A DNA stretch of 64,000 nt from Charina bottae (lineage: Eukaryota > Chordata > Lepidosauria > Squamata > Charinaidae), in assembly GCA_023362775.1 (NCBI GenBank), contig JALMGJ010000019.1:3621501-3685500 (forward strand). The letters are read 5' to 3'. The first letter of the stretch is position 1, and the number at the start of each line of letters is the position of its first letter. This document shows positions 33,346 to 44,116 of this stretch, piece after piece. The notes under the pieces are model-generated. The model ran no database searches. It was not told the DNA's origin and worked only from the letters and a program-made list of their open reading frames with translations. A program made the position numbers and the translations under genes.

Positions 33346-34150
33346 AGTAATTGTGTTTAATCCTATGAAAGGCAATAAATGGACCACCTGTTGTACTTTC
33401 ACAAGCAATTTCTTTTTCCCATCATGCAAATACACACTTGCTGACATTTTATTTCTTCAAGTTCTGATAGAAGGTCCCACCCTGTGGTGAAGTGGGATGA
33501 TGTGAAACTCTCAGAACTCATAAGGCAGAAAATTGTACGTTGCTCATATCTAAAACTGTGTCATCTGCTAGGAATGTAGCTCCCTGAAACTCTTTGTGCT
33601 GTGATAGCCTATGGGCATCTGATCAGAATAAGATCTTCCAGTAAGGGATATCTTTCTCGATGGCCTTGGAAATGAAAGGCCTGGGTCTAATTTTCTAGGT
33701 CCGTTGCCTGAGTGTGTTTTCTAAACCATTAGGAGAGAAACTACATGACATAAAAGTAATCTCTCAAATGTAGGTCAGCCAGAATATTGCTGTACTGACA
33801 CTTGTAAAGAAAAGGGCTGCCTTGTATTTTAAAAATTCAAAGGGCCTTTTATATAGCTGCTAATAAAAAATGCCAGAATGCTGTTTGCAGCAGATTTAAA
33901 GTGACTTAATGCTTTTGGTGATTAAACCCAGCAGGTTTCTTTGTTTTTGCAAACAGCATCATCTCCTTCAGTTTCAAATTTTGCCAGGACACAAAATACA
34001 TCTGTGACCATTGATGCAGATATGGGCTTATAGCTTACTCAGGAGTATGGCATAATGAACTCTGTGGCACTTACTTATGGGTAAGTTTGAACAGAATCAG
34101 GTTCTAAAGAGGTCTTGTCTGGAAATGATACTTCTTTGTGGTCTCTGAAT
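33346..34150. other. no gene recognised
   Basis: No repeat or gene identified. 33840-33990 looks like a candidate conserved non-coding segment (see findings). Confidence 0.45.
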
Positions 34151-34159
34151 TGTATAGAG

Positions 34160-34552
34160 CAGGGGTACCCAACCTTTTTGGCACGAGGGACCAGTGTCGT
34201 GGAAGACAATTTTTCCATGGACCGGGGGGGCAGGGTTTGTAGGCAGGAGCCAATCACACAGACCAGGGGGGCAGTGTTTACAGGTGGGAGCCAATCACGC
34301 AGACCGGTGGGCGGGTTTGCAGGCGGGAGCCAATTGTGTGGACTGGGGCCAGGGTTTGCAGGCGGGAGCCAATTGTATTGACTGGGGGGTGGGGTTTGCA
34401 GGCAGGAGCCAATCGTATGGACTGGGGGCAGGGTTTGCAGGCGGGAGCCAATCTCACAGACCGGGGCGGGGTTCAGAGACCGGCATGGTGGCCCAGTTTC
34501 TAACAGGCCACGGACCGGTACCGGTCCACGGCCTGGGGGTTGGGGACCCCTG
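34160..34552. mobile_element. hAT-type non-autonomous transposon with internal minisatellite
   Basis: Terminal inverted repeats caggggtacccaacc (left) and ggttggggacccctg (right). Flanking octamers gtatagag (34152-34159) and gaatatag (34553-34560) match at six of eight positions, consistent with an aged 8-bp hAT target duplication. The interior (34215-34470) is a six-unit tandem repeat of about 40 bp, each unit carrying gggttt-caggc-ggagccaat. No transposase. Confidence 0.88.
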
Positions 34553-34560
34553 GAATATAG

Positions 34561-34865
34561 GACTGTGCTGCACTGGGGACATTGACACCTATTAACATCT
34601 ATTGCTTCTCTTCACTATTGTCCCTTGCTTGCATCTTATATGTTTCTTTTCATTCAAAAGTGGTGGAGGTGAAGAGATTTCTCTTGCCCTTTGCCTGACA
34701 AAGCGAGATAGCCATGTGATAACCATGAGTAGAAACAATGGCCATGGTTGGTCCACTCAACATGCCTGCTGAGGATGCTAAATTCAGGGTTTTGGGACTC
34801 GGTGTTGCACAAAAGCCTCAGTATTATGCATAGGTCTCTGGAGTTGATCACCTAGGCAAACCAGA
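34561..34865. other. no gene recognised
   Basis: Unique-looking sequence. Confidence 0.5.
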
Positions 34866-34936
34866 TTGATCTCAACAAAGCTTAAGCAGGGTTGCACCTG
34901 GTTAGTATTGAATGGGAAACCACTATATTGGCCACA
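34866..34936 (+). repeat. 5S rRNA-derived sequence, plus strand
   Basis: The stretch from ttgatctcaacaaagcttaa through cctggttagtattgaatggg to aaaccacta follows the middle of 5S rRNA (box A/C internal promoter region) with about one change in eight bases. The 5' third and the end are missing. It could be a 5S pseudogene or the head of a 5S-derived SINE. A second copy is at 21565-21650. Confidence 0.75.
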
Positions 34937-34996
34937 ATATGGAAGTGGAAATTTTTATATTTCAAACAACTCATAAGAATTCCATATTGTTTCCAA

Positions 34997-35311
34997 TATA
35001 ACACCAATAACACCACAGGACCAGAGTCAGCAGTTTATCTTCATCTAAAAGAAAAAGGACACTCATTTGAGGACATTAATGTTCACATTTTAGACAGAGA
35101 AGATAGGTGGTTTGAGAGAGGGGTCAAGGAATCCATTTATGCCAACTTGGAAAATCCTTCCTTGAATAGAGGTGGGGGCCTCAGGCACAAACTCTCCCCC
35201 ATCTTCCTCCCCGTGTTGTCTTCTGTGCCTAGGAAGATTAAGACCATTTCAGAAGCTCAACAGCAGCATGGTGTTTTTAACGACCCTCCATTAGATGATA
35301 AAAGGACTTAA
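34997..35311 (+). pseudogene. Penelope-like ORF C-terminal endonuclease fragment
   Basis: An uninterrupted 104-codon frame from the insertion boundary to TAA. It reads SAVYLHLKEKGHSFEDINVHI, then LDREDRWFERGVKESIYANL, then NPSLNRGGGLRHKLSPIF. This corresponds to the last part of the GIY-YIG endonuclease region in vertebrate Penelope-like elements, where the WFERGVKE...E block contains the conserved Glu. The GIY and YIG strands themselves lie upstream and were lost by 5' truncation. The domain normally nicks DNA for target-primed insertion. The open state suggests a fairly young insertion. Confidence 0.85.
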
Positions 35312-35408
35312 AAATTACATCTCAATATAACCATGACCTAGCCCCAGGTGTAAGGTCACACAGCTACCTAGGAACATATTTAGGATTCCCTTACCAACTT
35401 TGCTCAGA

Positions 35409-35442
35409 CTGAAGAAGCCCCTTGGATAAGGAGCGAAACGTT
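35409..35442 (+). ncRNA. hammerhead ribozyme motif (Penelope subfamily 1)
   Basis: CTGAAGA (35409-35415), stem II GCCCCTT/AAGGAGC with one mismatch and GGAT loop, GAAACGTT (35435-35442). The core is intact. Confidence 0.65.
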
Positions 35443-35536
35443 TCCATTAAGAAAATAGAAATCCAGTTGACATGATTCAAGCTACAGACAATTCCACCTG
35501 GATGACTGAGAACCTTCATAGACATATTGTTTCCAA

Positions 35537-35944
35537 GAGAGCTACAGTATATGGTCTAGGAGTGGAGTTGAACAATTAAGGGTGTTTATTATGGAGACTT
35601 TCCTCCAGTGTTTCTGCCTTACCTCAAAATTAAATGGTGTATATTCAGGTTTATACAAGATTATCAACTTGAATCAACCCATCTCAGCATGAAAGCCTCT
35701 TCTTTGATGATTTGTGGTGTGTGTGTATTTGTTTGTTTGTTTTGTTCCTTCAAGTCAGTTTTTGACTCCTGGCTGTTGGAAATTCAGCAAATCAAGATGC
35801 CTCATTTGCATGTAGATGAGTTCATCCCAGGATGCAATTCTCTGTGTCTTTGAGGAAGTTGTTTTGTTGCCACTCCCACTTCCTCTTTCTCAGTCTTCCT
35901 TCTTTGAGTCTCTCCAGCGGAGTGGCAAGCATACTGCTCTCTCC
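35537..35944. other. no gene; SINE B scrap
   Basis: About 35735-35775 (ccttcaagtcagtttttgac) resembles the 3' end of SINE B on the minus strand. Nothing else is recognised. Confidence 0.4.
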
Positions 35945-36002
<58 letters not shown>

Positions 36003-36005
36003 CTA
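35945..36005 (+). repeat. (CTAT)n microsatellite
   Basis: About 14 CTAT units. The same motif recurs at 37976-38110 and, as GATA, at 1976-2031. Confidence 0.97.
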
Positions 36006-36384
36006 TCTTAGGCCATGGATGGGCCTAAGAGATTTTTCCCCATCACTCCACGCAGCTCTTAGCAGCTATAGGGCTAAGAGTCCACAAAGTTTAGAGAAAA
36101 GGAAATGAGAAACTGAAACATCATTTATCTACTGAGAATGCTGTATCTGGACTGAATAAATGTAAGAACTCTTTTGTATTTGTACTTACTTTTTGAACCT
36201 GGATTATCTAAGCGTGTGATTCTTTATGCTTGGGTGGGCTAAAGGTGTAAGATTAAGAACCTGGATCTCTCTAACATGCTAACTGGCTCTGTTTTTAAAC
36301 AATATTCTTTTTCTGTGCACGAGCTTATACTACGTTAAGCTCTGCTCCATTCACTGGTTCTAACAGGCCACTGAATGATCTTCA
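36006..36384. other. no gene recognised
   Basis: No supportable feature. Confidence 0.5.
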
Positions 36385-36580
36385 CTGGCGACTGCCTGGA
36401 CAAGTCCCTGCAGTTTCCTTGGCAGGTTTCTCAGAAGTGGTTTGCCATTGCCTCCTTCCTAGGGCTGAGAGAGAGTGACTGGCACAAGGTCACCCGGCTG
36501 CCTTTTGTGAGGACTAGAACTCACAGTCTCCTGGTTTCTAGCCTGATGTCTTAACCACTACACCAAACTGGCTCCCCTCT
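36385..36580 (-). mobile_element. SINE family B, minus strand
   Basis: From ggcgactgcctggacaagtc to the tRNA-like head at the right (accactacaccaaactggct, i.e. a box A-like TGGTGTAGTGG on the minus strand). Confidence 0.88.
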
Positions 36581-36654
36581 TTGAAGATTATGGACTATAA
36601 TCCACCATGGTGGTCCAATACAGGATAGTAGAAAGATATGTTTCAACTTTCCAG

Positions 36655-36770
36655 TCTAGGATTGATATAAAAGGACTAGCCCAAAATCATCCAGCTAGCT
36701 TCCATGCCTAGAACCTGGATATCTCACCCCCAGTTCAGAACCTTAACCACTACACCACACTGATTGCCAG
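36655..36770 (-). mobile_element. older SINE B-like copy, minus strand
   Basis: Head ccttaaccactacaccacac near 36750 and body words (aggactagcccaaaatcatc) match family B with many changes. Confidence 0.65.
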
Positions 36771-36771
36771 G

Positions 36772-36845
36772 TAGGTAGGAAGGCAGGTAGGTAGATAGGT
36801 AGATACATACACACATACACAAACATACACATGCACACAAACACA
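36772..36845 (+). repeat. (GGTA/GATA) and (CATA/CA)n repeat
   Basis: Short compound simple repeat directly after the SINE head. Confidence 0.85.
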
Positions 36846-37975
36846 AATCAAAGTACTCAATTAAACAGATTTCTCTTTGCATCACAGTAAACAGCTTATC
36901 TCTTTGTAGTTTGATGGCACTGATTTTCAAAATAGTAGGGGCATTCCCCCCCTCCCAGAAAGAGGCAACAAACACTATTTCTTTATCTTCACACTTATTG
37001 TTTTTAATGCTGGGAATGATGTTATCTGCATATATGGTGGGGGGACATAATTTCTGTCTCAGTTATCATTATCAGCTTTATTGGCATATGCTCGTTGGTA
37101 GTTTGGAGGAAAATGGCAAGCATTGCAATGTTTACATTGACAGCATGAAGAACAGACTGTTAACGCTGTCTCTTTAAGCAGGGAGTCCACTCTCTGATTC
37201 ATTCAGTTCTTATGTATTAGTTCCACAAGCCTTTCGAGACACCTGTCGAGAGCTGTGTGCCAAGCTTGAAATTCCATCTTGGAAAAGAAAACAAGATCTG
37301 AAACCTAGAAGAACTCCCTGACAGAGAACGAAGTGAAAAGAAGCATGAGATTGGAGCCCTCGGAATATTCGGATGACTCTCATTGACTTCTGTGCAGCTT
37401 GCTTCAGAATAAGCACACGTAGGATTGCACTGAATGAACTTTTATGTCAGACATAAATTTTATTTGGGTGATCTTTGCCGTTCATCCCCCATCCCTTGCC
37501 TTGTTACTGACTTCTCCACAAACAACATTTGCATTATAAACTCTTTAAAAGTGCAGATCCTGCCATGCTATTTTGTAAACTACAATGAACATATACATTA
37601 AGTAGCAGTGATTCACAATTTCTTAGGAATGTGTCACTCAAAGCATATCGTAAGACACGTTTGGACAATTTTGGGTGATCAGAGCTTGCACTGAATGTGG
37701 TCTGGGTAAACAAGATTCTAATGAGTAGGGAAAGCAGTGTCCACAGGGAGGGTCAAGCAGGTGGTGTAGCAGTTTCAACTGCACCATCTAAGCCCCACCT
37801 TTTTCTACATGTTTTGTTGCTGCCTGCATTTACAAAGAAGAGGGCCTGGAGTTGCATGTTTGCAGCAGCCATCTTCACTTTTTTTTTTAACTCTCCCTCT
37901 CCCTCATGGATGCAGCTACTGGAGACATGATGCAAATGGACAGAATCATGATTAGGCCACAGTTGCTACATTCTC
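36846..37975. other. no gene recognised
   Basis: Short open frames without recognisable domains. Confidence 0.5.
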
Positions 37976-38110
<135 letters not shown>

Positions 38111-40110
38111 TAATGCAACTATGAATTGCACCATGTATTCACATTTCGTTATAGGAGAGACATTATCTTTCTTTTTAACTTGCTTTCCTATGCAAGTTGA
38201 GGTCAAAAAGTGAAAAATCAAAACAAATAGAGCAGATGTTTTACATTGAGAATCTTTGTTATGAATCTTAATGACTCAGTAGAAGAGCAAGCATCTGGTG
38301 ATCTGCAAAAGTAGATTAACACACTTCCATTTATTTCTTCTAGACAAGTATAAGAGGTTGAAGGGAGAAATCATACTAAGCTCTTTTTGGTTCTTAGTCA
38401 AGTTAGAAAGGAAGAATCCTTGCAAAAGGACACAATGAGGTGAAGCCACCTTAACAATGATGGTTAATTGTGAGTTTGAATTTAAGAGTCAGATTAATTC
38501 ATAAAATAATGGTTGCTGTTTGTTAGAAAACATGGAACCAAGAGATTATGAATCAACACCAAAAGGTATGCACAACTATAAGGGAAAGCTTTGGTTTTCA
38601 TAGCTCTTAAAGATGTACACACTACACTACACTACACTACACTACACTACACTATTTAGGCTAAGAATTAGGACTAATTTGGCAGAGTTAATACTGATAA
38701 AAGATTAAAGCCAAATTGTCTGAAGTTGTTGCCGATAGACGAATGTGAATGGGAGTTACTAGAGAAAGATGAATTTGCAAGGATACCTTTAGGAAGGAAT
38801 TCCCTTCCCTTTTCTATTTTCAAGCGTTGTCTTAAGCTTGTCTACTTCTAAATATTATGAGATGTTACCACTCTGGTTGCTCCAAATGTCCAGTCAGTTG
38901 AACTTCGGAAATTTGGGAACATTTACACGAACATAATGTCCCTGGCACATTTCAAGGTGGGACCTCTTTATCATGGGGAGTTTTCCATTGGTTCATAGTC
39001 CTAATAAAATTGTCTCAGTTTGACCTTTCTTAATCTTATTTCTTAGTTTGCAGTCAGCAGGGAAAGAGATGGGGTGGGTGGGGAACAAGTATCTTATTAG
39101 AACAAATCTATATTCTCTTTTCTTCCTATACATCACTGCTCTTTTTTTTTCCTCCTGTCACTTATCAAATAAAAGTCATTATCAAATTCATTATAAGTGT
39201 TTCCTTCTTTTAAGTAGGACATTACTGTTGGAGAGAAGGAATCTGATAATTTATAAATTTAAATGGAGTTTTTCATCTGGCAGGGGCAAGGAGAGGGTTC
39301 ACACATCTCTAAAACGTTCAAAGGTCTTGTGTAAAACTGACAGTGATCCAATTAATGCTATTTAAAACACAAACGTGGATGGTCCTTTAAGCCATGGCAG
39401 ATATTTTCCCATTAAATGTCTCTGGCAGAGAGGCTGGAATTTCCAGGGGCATTTCAGGCCCTATTTACTACGGAAGTTATAGTCTGCAGCTTCTCGAAAT
39501 AGCTATTACATGACAAGAGGCAAGATATTCCTAAAAAATATCAGTTGAGGCACAGGTTCATCTCCTGATACCTTTTGTGGCCCAAAAACATGGTTCTTAA
39601 TATGGGAAGTCAGAGGAATGAGTCAGACTATCAGTTTTCATATACACTAAATAAAAGGAGGAAAAGGGGAAAAGACCCCAAGAAGAACCTCATACTGTTT
39701 CAACACCAAAGTAATTCTGAAAAATGTGAACACTATGGCACGCATTACTTTTTTCTTCCTTTGGTGCCAATTTGAGAGAGAACGTGGCTGTCTCCCTGTT
39801 GTGCTTGGAATCACTACTGATTCCTCCAGGAAGGGGGAAAAGTGCCTAAGGATTACAACAGGCTAATGCAAAATGACAAGCCAAGTCACATTCTGCACCA
39901 TGCCATCTGCCAAGTTAGTCTAAAACAACCTCACTCCAAGGGGAGCAAAAAATCTTCACATGGTGATAATGAACCTTGTGAAAAGTGACAGCTGATACGT
40001 GAATTCCCCAAGTTTTAATCATGGAAATATAACTGACTTAGGTAGACGCTGATTTCAAAGATACAATTTTAAGGACAAAACAAAGTAACAAGCCTCAATG
40101 TGTGGGGTTG
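38111..40110. other. no gene; (ACTAC)n run
   Basis: Contains an ACTAC pentamer repeat at 38619-38653. The remainder, 2 kb, shows no gene or repeat that I recognise. Confidence 0.5.
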
Positions 40111-40114
40111 GTAT

Positions 40115-40440
40115 GGTGGGATTTTCTCAATAAAGTAGCAGCATCAGCAATAGGATAATAATGACTTCCGGAGGAAGAAATGGCAGACTGAAGGCGGCTC
40201 CGTGAAAAGTAGAGCTGAAGACCACAGCAAAGGATGAAGAGCTGGAGAGTAGACCAGCTCTTCGAACCTCTCCAGATACAGAGAGGATGGGAGACCACCC
40301 ACAAGTGCTCCAGACAGTGGTGTCAGGGAGATAGCTGGTGGAGATGGAGGGGGCCCTCTCCTTCTCCACCAGCTATCTCCCTGACAGTTGCTCCTCATGA
40401 GGACACTGCAAGACAGTGGTCTCTGGCAGGTTTTGAGCAC
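40115..40440 (-). mobile_element. L1-like 5' leader segment, minus strand
   Basis: On the minus strand 40440-40390 reads ccactgtcttgcagtgtcct then catgaggagcaactgtc, matching 22985-23025 of the other L1-like locus. It also contains a long hairpin (separate entry). Assignment to an L1 leader is by association with L1-like 3' ends at both loci. Confidence 0.45.
40321..40386. repeat. 24-bp perfect inverted repeat (hairpin)
   Basis: tgtcagggagatagctggtg at 40321 and its reverse complement ending at 40386. The arms are perfect for 24 bases and the 18-base centre is itself partly self-complementary. Confidence 0.95.
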
Positions 40441-40525
40441 TGAGATATATATATAATTTTTATTGAAGAAAATTTTAACAAAGTAAAAACCATAAAGAAA
40501 ATAAAGATAATTTAAAAAATAGTAA
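40441..40525 (-). mobile_element. L1-like 3' end, minus strand
   Basis: aatttttattgaagaaaatt and the following AT-rich sequence give an AATAAA signal on the minus strand, like 14330 and 21750. Confidence 0.45.
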
Positions 40526-40554
40526 ATAGTGGAAAAAGAAAATAGCTCCTTCCT

Positions 40555-40980
40555 GTGCTATGGATTCAACAGTGAAATTGTATCAGGAAGGGCCTTGGTG
40601 TGGTTGTTAGAATGTTATGTAGGTTTAAACTTCTCTGCCGTAGCACCCGCCCTTTGGAACATCCTGCCCCTTGAGGTGAGGCTAGCCCCCACACTCCTGA
40701 CCTTCAGGAAACAACTGAAAACCTGGCTCTGCCACCTCGCTTGGGACGGGATGAGTAATAACTCTTCCTGGGGATGGCTCGCACCGTAAAGTTTGGTTCG
40801 CAAACATCACATACAGCCTCTTGGATTTTATATTTTTATATTCTTAATAATTGTATAAAGTATTTTATATGTTTTTAATTGCTGACTTGATTGTAAACCG
40901 CCCAGAGTTCCCTTGTGGGGGGAGTTGGGCGGTGATATAAGTTAGAAATAATAAATAATAATAATAATAAATAAATAATA
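40555..40980 (+). mobile_element. L2/CR1-like LINE 3' end
   Basis: The ORF2 end is readable without interruption at about 40616-40787: FSAVAPALWNILPLEVRLAP then LTFRKQLKTWLCHLAWDG, stop. The 3' UTR has accgcccagagttccc and ttgggcggtgatataagtta, and an (AAT)n/(AAAT)n tail at 40950-40985. 5'-truncated. Confidence 0.88.
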
Positions 40981-41023
40981 ATAAACTAGGCAATCACACA
41001 TTCAGGTCTCCAATCACTTTTGG

Positions 41024-41379
41024 CCAGCCTACCCTAAAGGTAAAGGTTCCCCCCGCGCATTTGTGCAGTCGTGTCTGACTCTAGGGGCCGGTGCTCATCT
41101 CCGTTTGTTAGCCGAAGAGCCAGCATTGTCCGAAGACGCTTCCACGGTCATGTGGCCGCATGAAGTGCGCGGAACGCTGTTACCTACCCACCAAAGTGGT
41201 ACCTATTTATCTACTTGCATTTGCATGCTTTTGAATTGCTAGGTTGGCAAGAGCTGGGGCGAGTGCGGAAATTCACTCCGTCATGCGGGGCTAGGGATTC
41301 GAACCTCCGAACTTGCGATCTTCCGATCGACAAGGCTGGCATCTTACCCACTGAGCCACCATGCCACCAGCCTACCCTA
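41024..41379 (-). mobile_element. SINE family A with exact 13-bp target duplication
   Basis: The insert 41037-41366 lies between two copies of ccagcctacccta (41024-41036 and 41367-41379). On the minus strand it starts with a box A-like TGGCTCAGTGG near 41360 and a consensus box B GGTTCGAATCC near 41305-41295. It ends in ACCTTTACCTTTA at 41037-41050. It is the best-preserved copy of the family and defines its length as about 330 bp. Confidence 0.95.
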
Positions 41380-42049
41380 CCCAACAGGTTTTCACTGTGG
41401 ATAAAGCAAGGGAAAGGTTAGTTCTTTATTGTCATATTGAACTTCTGGGGGAAAAAAGGATAGGATAAAAATGAAACAAGCAAGTAAACAAGCCATGAAG
41501 ATGGCATTGATGCAGTAATGTGGAACGATTTTGTATCATTTCAAAAAATATTATACATGAAGGCTCATTTGCGAAGTCAACCAATAAATAACCATGTTTA
41601 TTTAGCACATATGTTCAAATCTCTTTTAAAAGCCAAAACAAGTACAAAACAGTTACACATTTTATTTTAAATATTTTTCTTCCCTTCCACCAAGAATTAC
41701 AGAGTTGTACTGAATGTTCACCTCTATATACCCCATTTTGTCTTCACCCTACCAGTGAAGTAGATTAGAATTAAAAAATAGTGACCAATCCAAAATGATC
41801 TAATTGTAGTTGAGCAGAGACATGAACTTGCTTTCCAGACCCTAATTTAGTATGTACTCTAACCGTTATACCACACTGACTTTATTTCTTCCAATTTTCT
41901 TAAAAACTTATGAAATGATTATATAAGTTCTTTGATAGAAAGTTATATATTTAACATATATGAAGGTCAGAGGATTGATGGAGGTAGTTGTAGATTAAAG
42001 AGTTCTTGGAAGTTCTTTGAGTTCATTAAGTTCTTGGAAGGAAAACATT
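41380..42049. other. mostly unannotated; diverged SINE B-like segment
   Basis: 41730-41885 (accccattttgtcttcaccc ... accgttataccacactgac) looks like an old minus-strand family-B-like copy. The rest is not recognised. Confidence 0.4.
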
Positions 42050-42190
42050 GATTAAAGCTGGCTGGGTGACCTTGGGCCAGTCAACCTGTTTCTTAGCCCA
42101 ACTCACCTCACAGGGTTGTTGTTGTGGATAAAATAGGAGGAGGAAGGAGTATAAAGGTGGGATAGAAAATGAATAAATAAATAAACATAT
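42050..42190 (+). mobile_element. SINE family B, 5'-truncated
   Basis: gctgggtgaccttgggccag, ctcacctcacagggttgttg and an (AAAT)n tail at the end define the 3' part of family B. Confidence 0.88.
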
Positions 42191-42800
42191 ATTAATTACA
42201 GATGATGTCCAGGATATCATGGGCACATCTGCAAGATGATGATGACTACCATATATCTCTAGAATAACCCTGATCAAGGGGTCTACTATGGGCAAATCCA
42301 GATATCATTGTCAGCTAAGAAGGTCACAGAACATGTGTGGCAGTGGAAGAAGTTGGAACCTATGACCTGCTATGGTGCTCAGAAGCTATGCTCTCATCAG
42401 GATGACATGCCATTACTTATATCTTCCAATCCTAATAGAGAGATTCATAGTCTCTAGAAGGTCTAGAATGTGTGATCCAATACTGTGCTGATGGAAGTTT
42501 GAGAAATCATCATTCCTTTTGGAGTAGAAGCATTGGGAATAAATATACTAATACTAACTTTATCATTAGCAGGGGATACTGCATGTGGCATGGGAACACT
42601 ATACCTAGTAACATAGTCTACTTCTCCCACTTATTTAAAAGTATTATATGAAAGTCTCAATTTATCAAAGCCTTCATGGGCAGCAGGAGTCAATATCTGT
42701 GGGCCCATCTAATGATCACTGTGTCATACAGAAGACTAGAATTTGAAATGTCAAAGGAATAAATGGGAGACAGTACAAATGAATGAATGAAAGGAAAGAG
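42191..42800. other. no gene recognised
   Basis: Unique-looking sequence. Confidence 0.5.
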
Positions 42801-42910
42801 AGGAATACAGTATCAGTCGAAGAGAAGATGTTGCCTAGTCTGGCAATGAAACGTCTGCAAGAAAACAACAAGGCTCAGAGAGCACCAAGGACTCCACAGG
42901 AATACAGTAT
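42801..42910 (+). mobile_element. 84-bp Penelope mini-insertion (ribozyme plus tail)
   Basis: The insert 42814-42897 lies between exact 13-bp repeats aggaatacagtat (42801-42813 and 42898-42910). It consists only of the hammerhead region and the terminal tail of subfamily 2 and ends in gcaccaaggactccac like the long copy at 33053. Confidence 0.9.
42822..42855 (+). ncRNA. hammerhead-derived sequence, core damaged
   Basis: Stem II (TTGCC/GGCAA) and GAAACGTC (42848-42855) are conserved, but the first core element reads GAGAAGA instead of CTGAAGA. The invariant C and U are lost and it should be inactive. Confidence 0.7.
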
Positions 42911-44036
42911 GTCTGGAAAACTGAAAGAAAAAAGGATCTGTAATAAATCTGGATGAAGGTAATCTGATCTAGGGGAACAAAGTTGATGAGTACTTGAAGG
43001 GAATATACAGGTTTAATTACACATTCACTGAATTATTTATTGAATTTATGATCAAAGTCTAAAATAACTATGAGTGAAAGGGCTAAAATCTGTGCCAAAT
43101 AGGATGAATTGGTGTAATTAGGGTGTTGTGAGTGTATATGAATGTAGGAATCTATGATATAAACATACACTAACAAAGTGAAAAAGACAAATGTGTGTTG
43201 CATATAAACTGGCAAAAAAACAACAACCAGAATAAGTAGCTGTATGATACTTGTACTAAATGAAATATTAATGAAGGAAATCAAACCACCACCATCCCAA
43301 TAGATAAATAAAACAGTTGCAAAGTTACACAAAAAAGAAAGTGCCAATTCTATTTAAAAATATGAAGGCATTGCAAACTGGCTAATTATAGACAGGCATC
43401 AAAGTCATGTAAGTATGACCCACAATATGCTACACAATTAATACACCACAGTCATCTCCCAACTCTAAATCCATGAATCACTCTGTAGAACCAAAGTAGT
43501 ACATGAACTTCCATTAACAGTCCATAGTTCAACCTATTTGAGTTACCACTATTGAGAATGCTGACAGGTACTTATTTCTTCATTAGTCATATTATTAAGT
43601 GAATTTATCTGTTTCAGGGATCAGGAACCACCAACCTGCCTAAACTCCCCAATAGATACACAAGGGTTTTCTTGCTTGCCATGAACTCTGTCCTTCATCT
43701 CTTCTCACAGAGACAGAGGCCACGCTCCACCAGAGCAAAGTGATCAGTTGGACTGAGGTGAGCCATTTAAGATACTTCAGTTCAAGGCATTGAGGGTCAG
43801 TGACATTTTGAGTTAAGCTACTTCCTCAAATGGAGTCACTCCAAAAGTCCAGATTGAGGCAATGCCTTGATATGGAGCAAAGCAGGTTTGGGCAGGCTAT
43901 CCATAACGCCAATGTGGGTGTTCAACTGGAGTCATGTTTTATTTGCATAACCTAGTTGCCATATTTTTCTTACGTAAAACACAGAAGAAATTAATTTACA
44001 GAAACAATATGAAAAAGCCTGTGAGATCTTGGCATA
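42911..44036. other. no gene recognised
   Basis: AT-rich sequence without supportable features. Confidence 0.5.
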
Positions 44037-44116
44037 GGAAAGGAAAGGAAAGGAAAGGAAAGGAAAGGAAAGGAAAGGAAAGGAAAGGAAAGGAAAGGAA
44101 AGGAAAGGAAAGGAAG
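44037..44116 (+). repeat. (GGAAA)n microsatellite
   Basis: About 15 GGAAA units. The Gly/Lys/Arg and Phe/Pro/Leu/Ser frames are artefacts. Confidence 0.97.

Larger units (their letters stand above)
34983..35536 (+). mobile_element. Penelope-like element (subfamily 1), 5'-truncated insertion
   Basis: The insert 34997-35522 is bounded by an exact 14-bp duplication, catattgtttccaa (34983-34996 and 35523-35536). It holds the C-terminal coding end, the tail with a hammerhead motif, and the terminal segment attccacctggatgactgag to cttcataga. This copy shows the normal single-orientation order of the subfamily whose fold-back forms lie at 16.5, 60.2 and 63.0 kb. Confidence 0.93.

Noticed and set aside
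34215..34470. Regularly spaced repeats that could suggest a CRISPR array
   Set aside because: The genome is eukaryotic. Units are tandem and imperfect, with variable parts that are not unique spacers. The array lies inside a hAT transposon and there are no cas genes.
34075..34595. Gly/Gln/Ser-rich frames of 88 and 133 codons
   Set aside because: They translate the minisatellite inside the hAT element.
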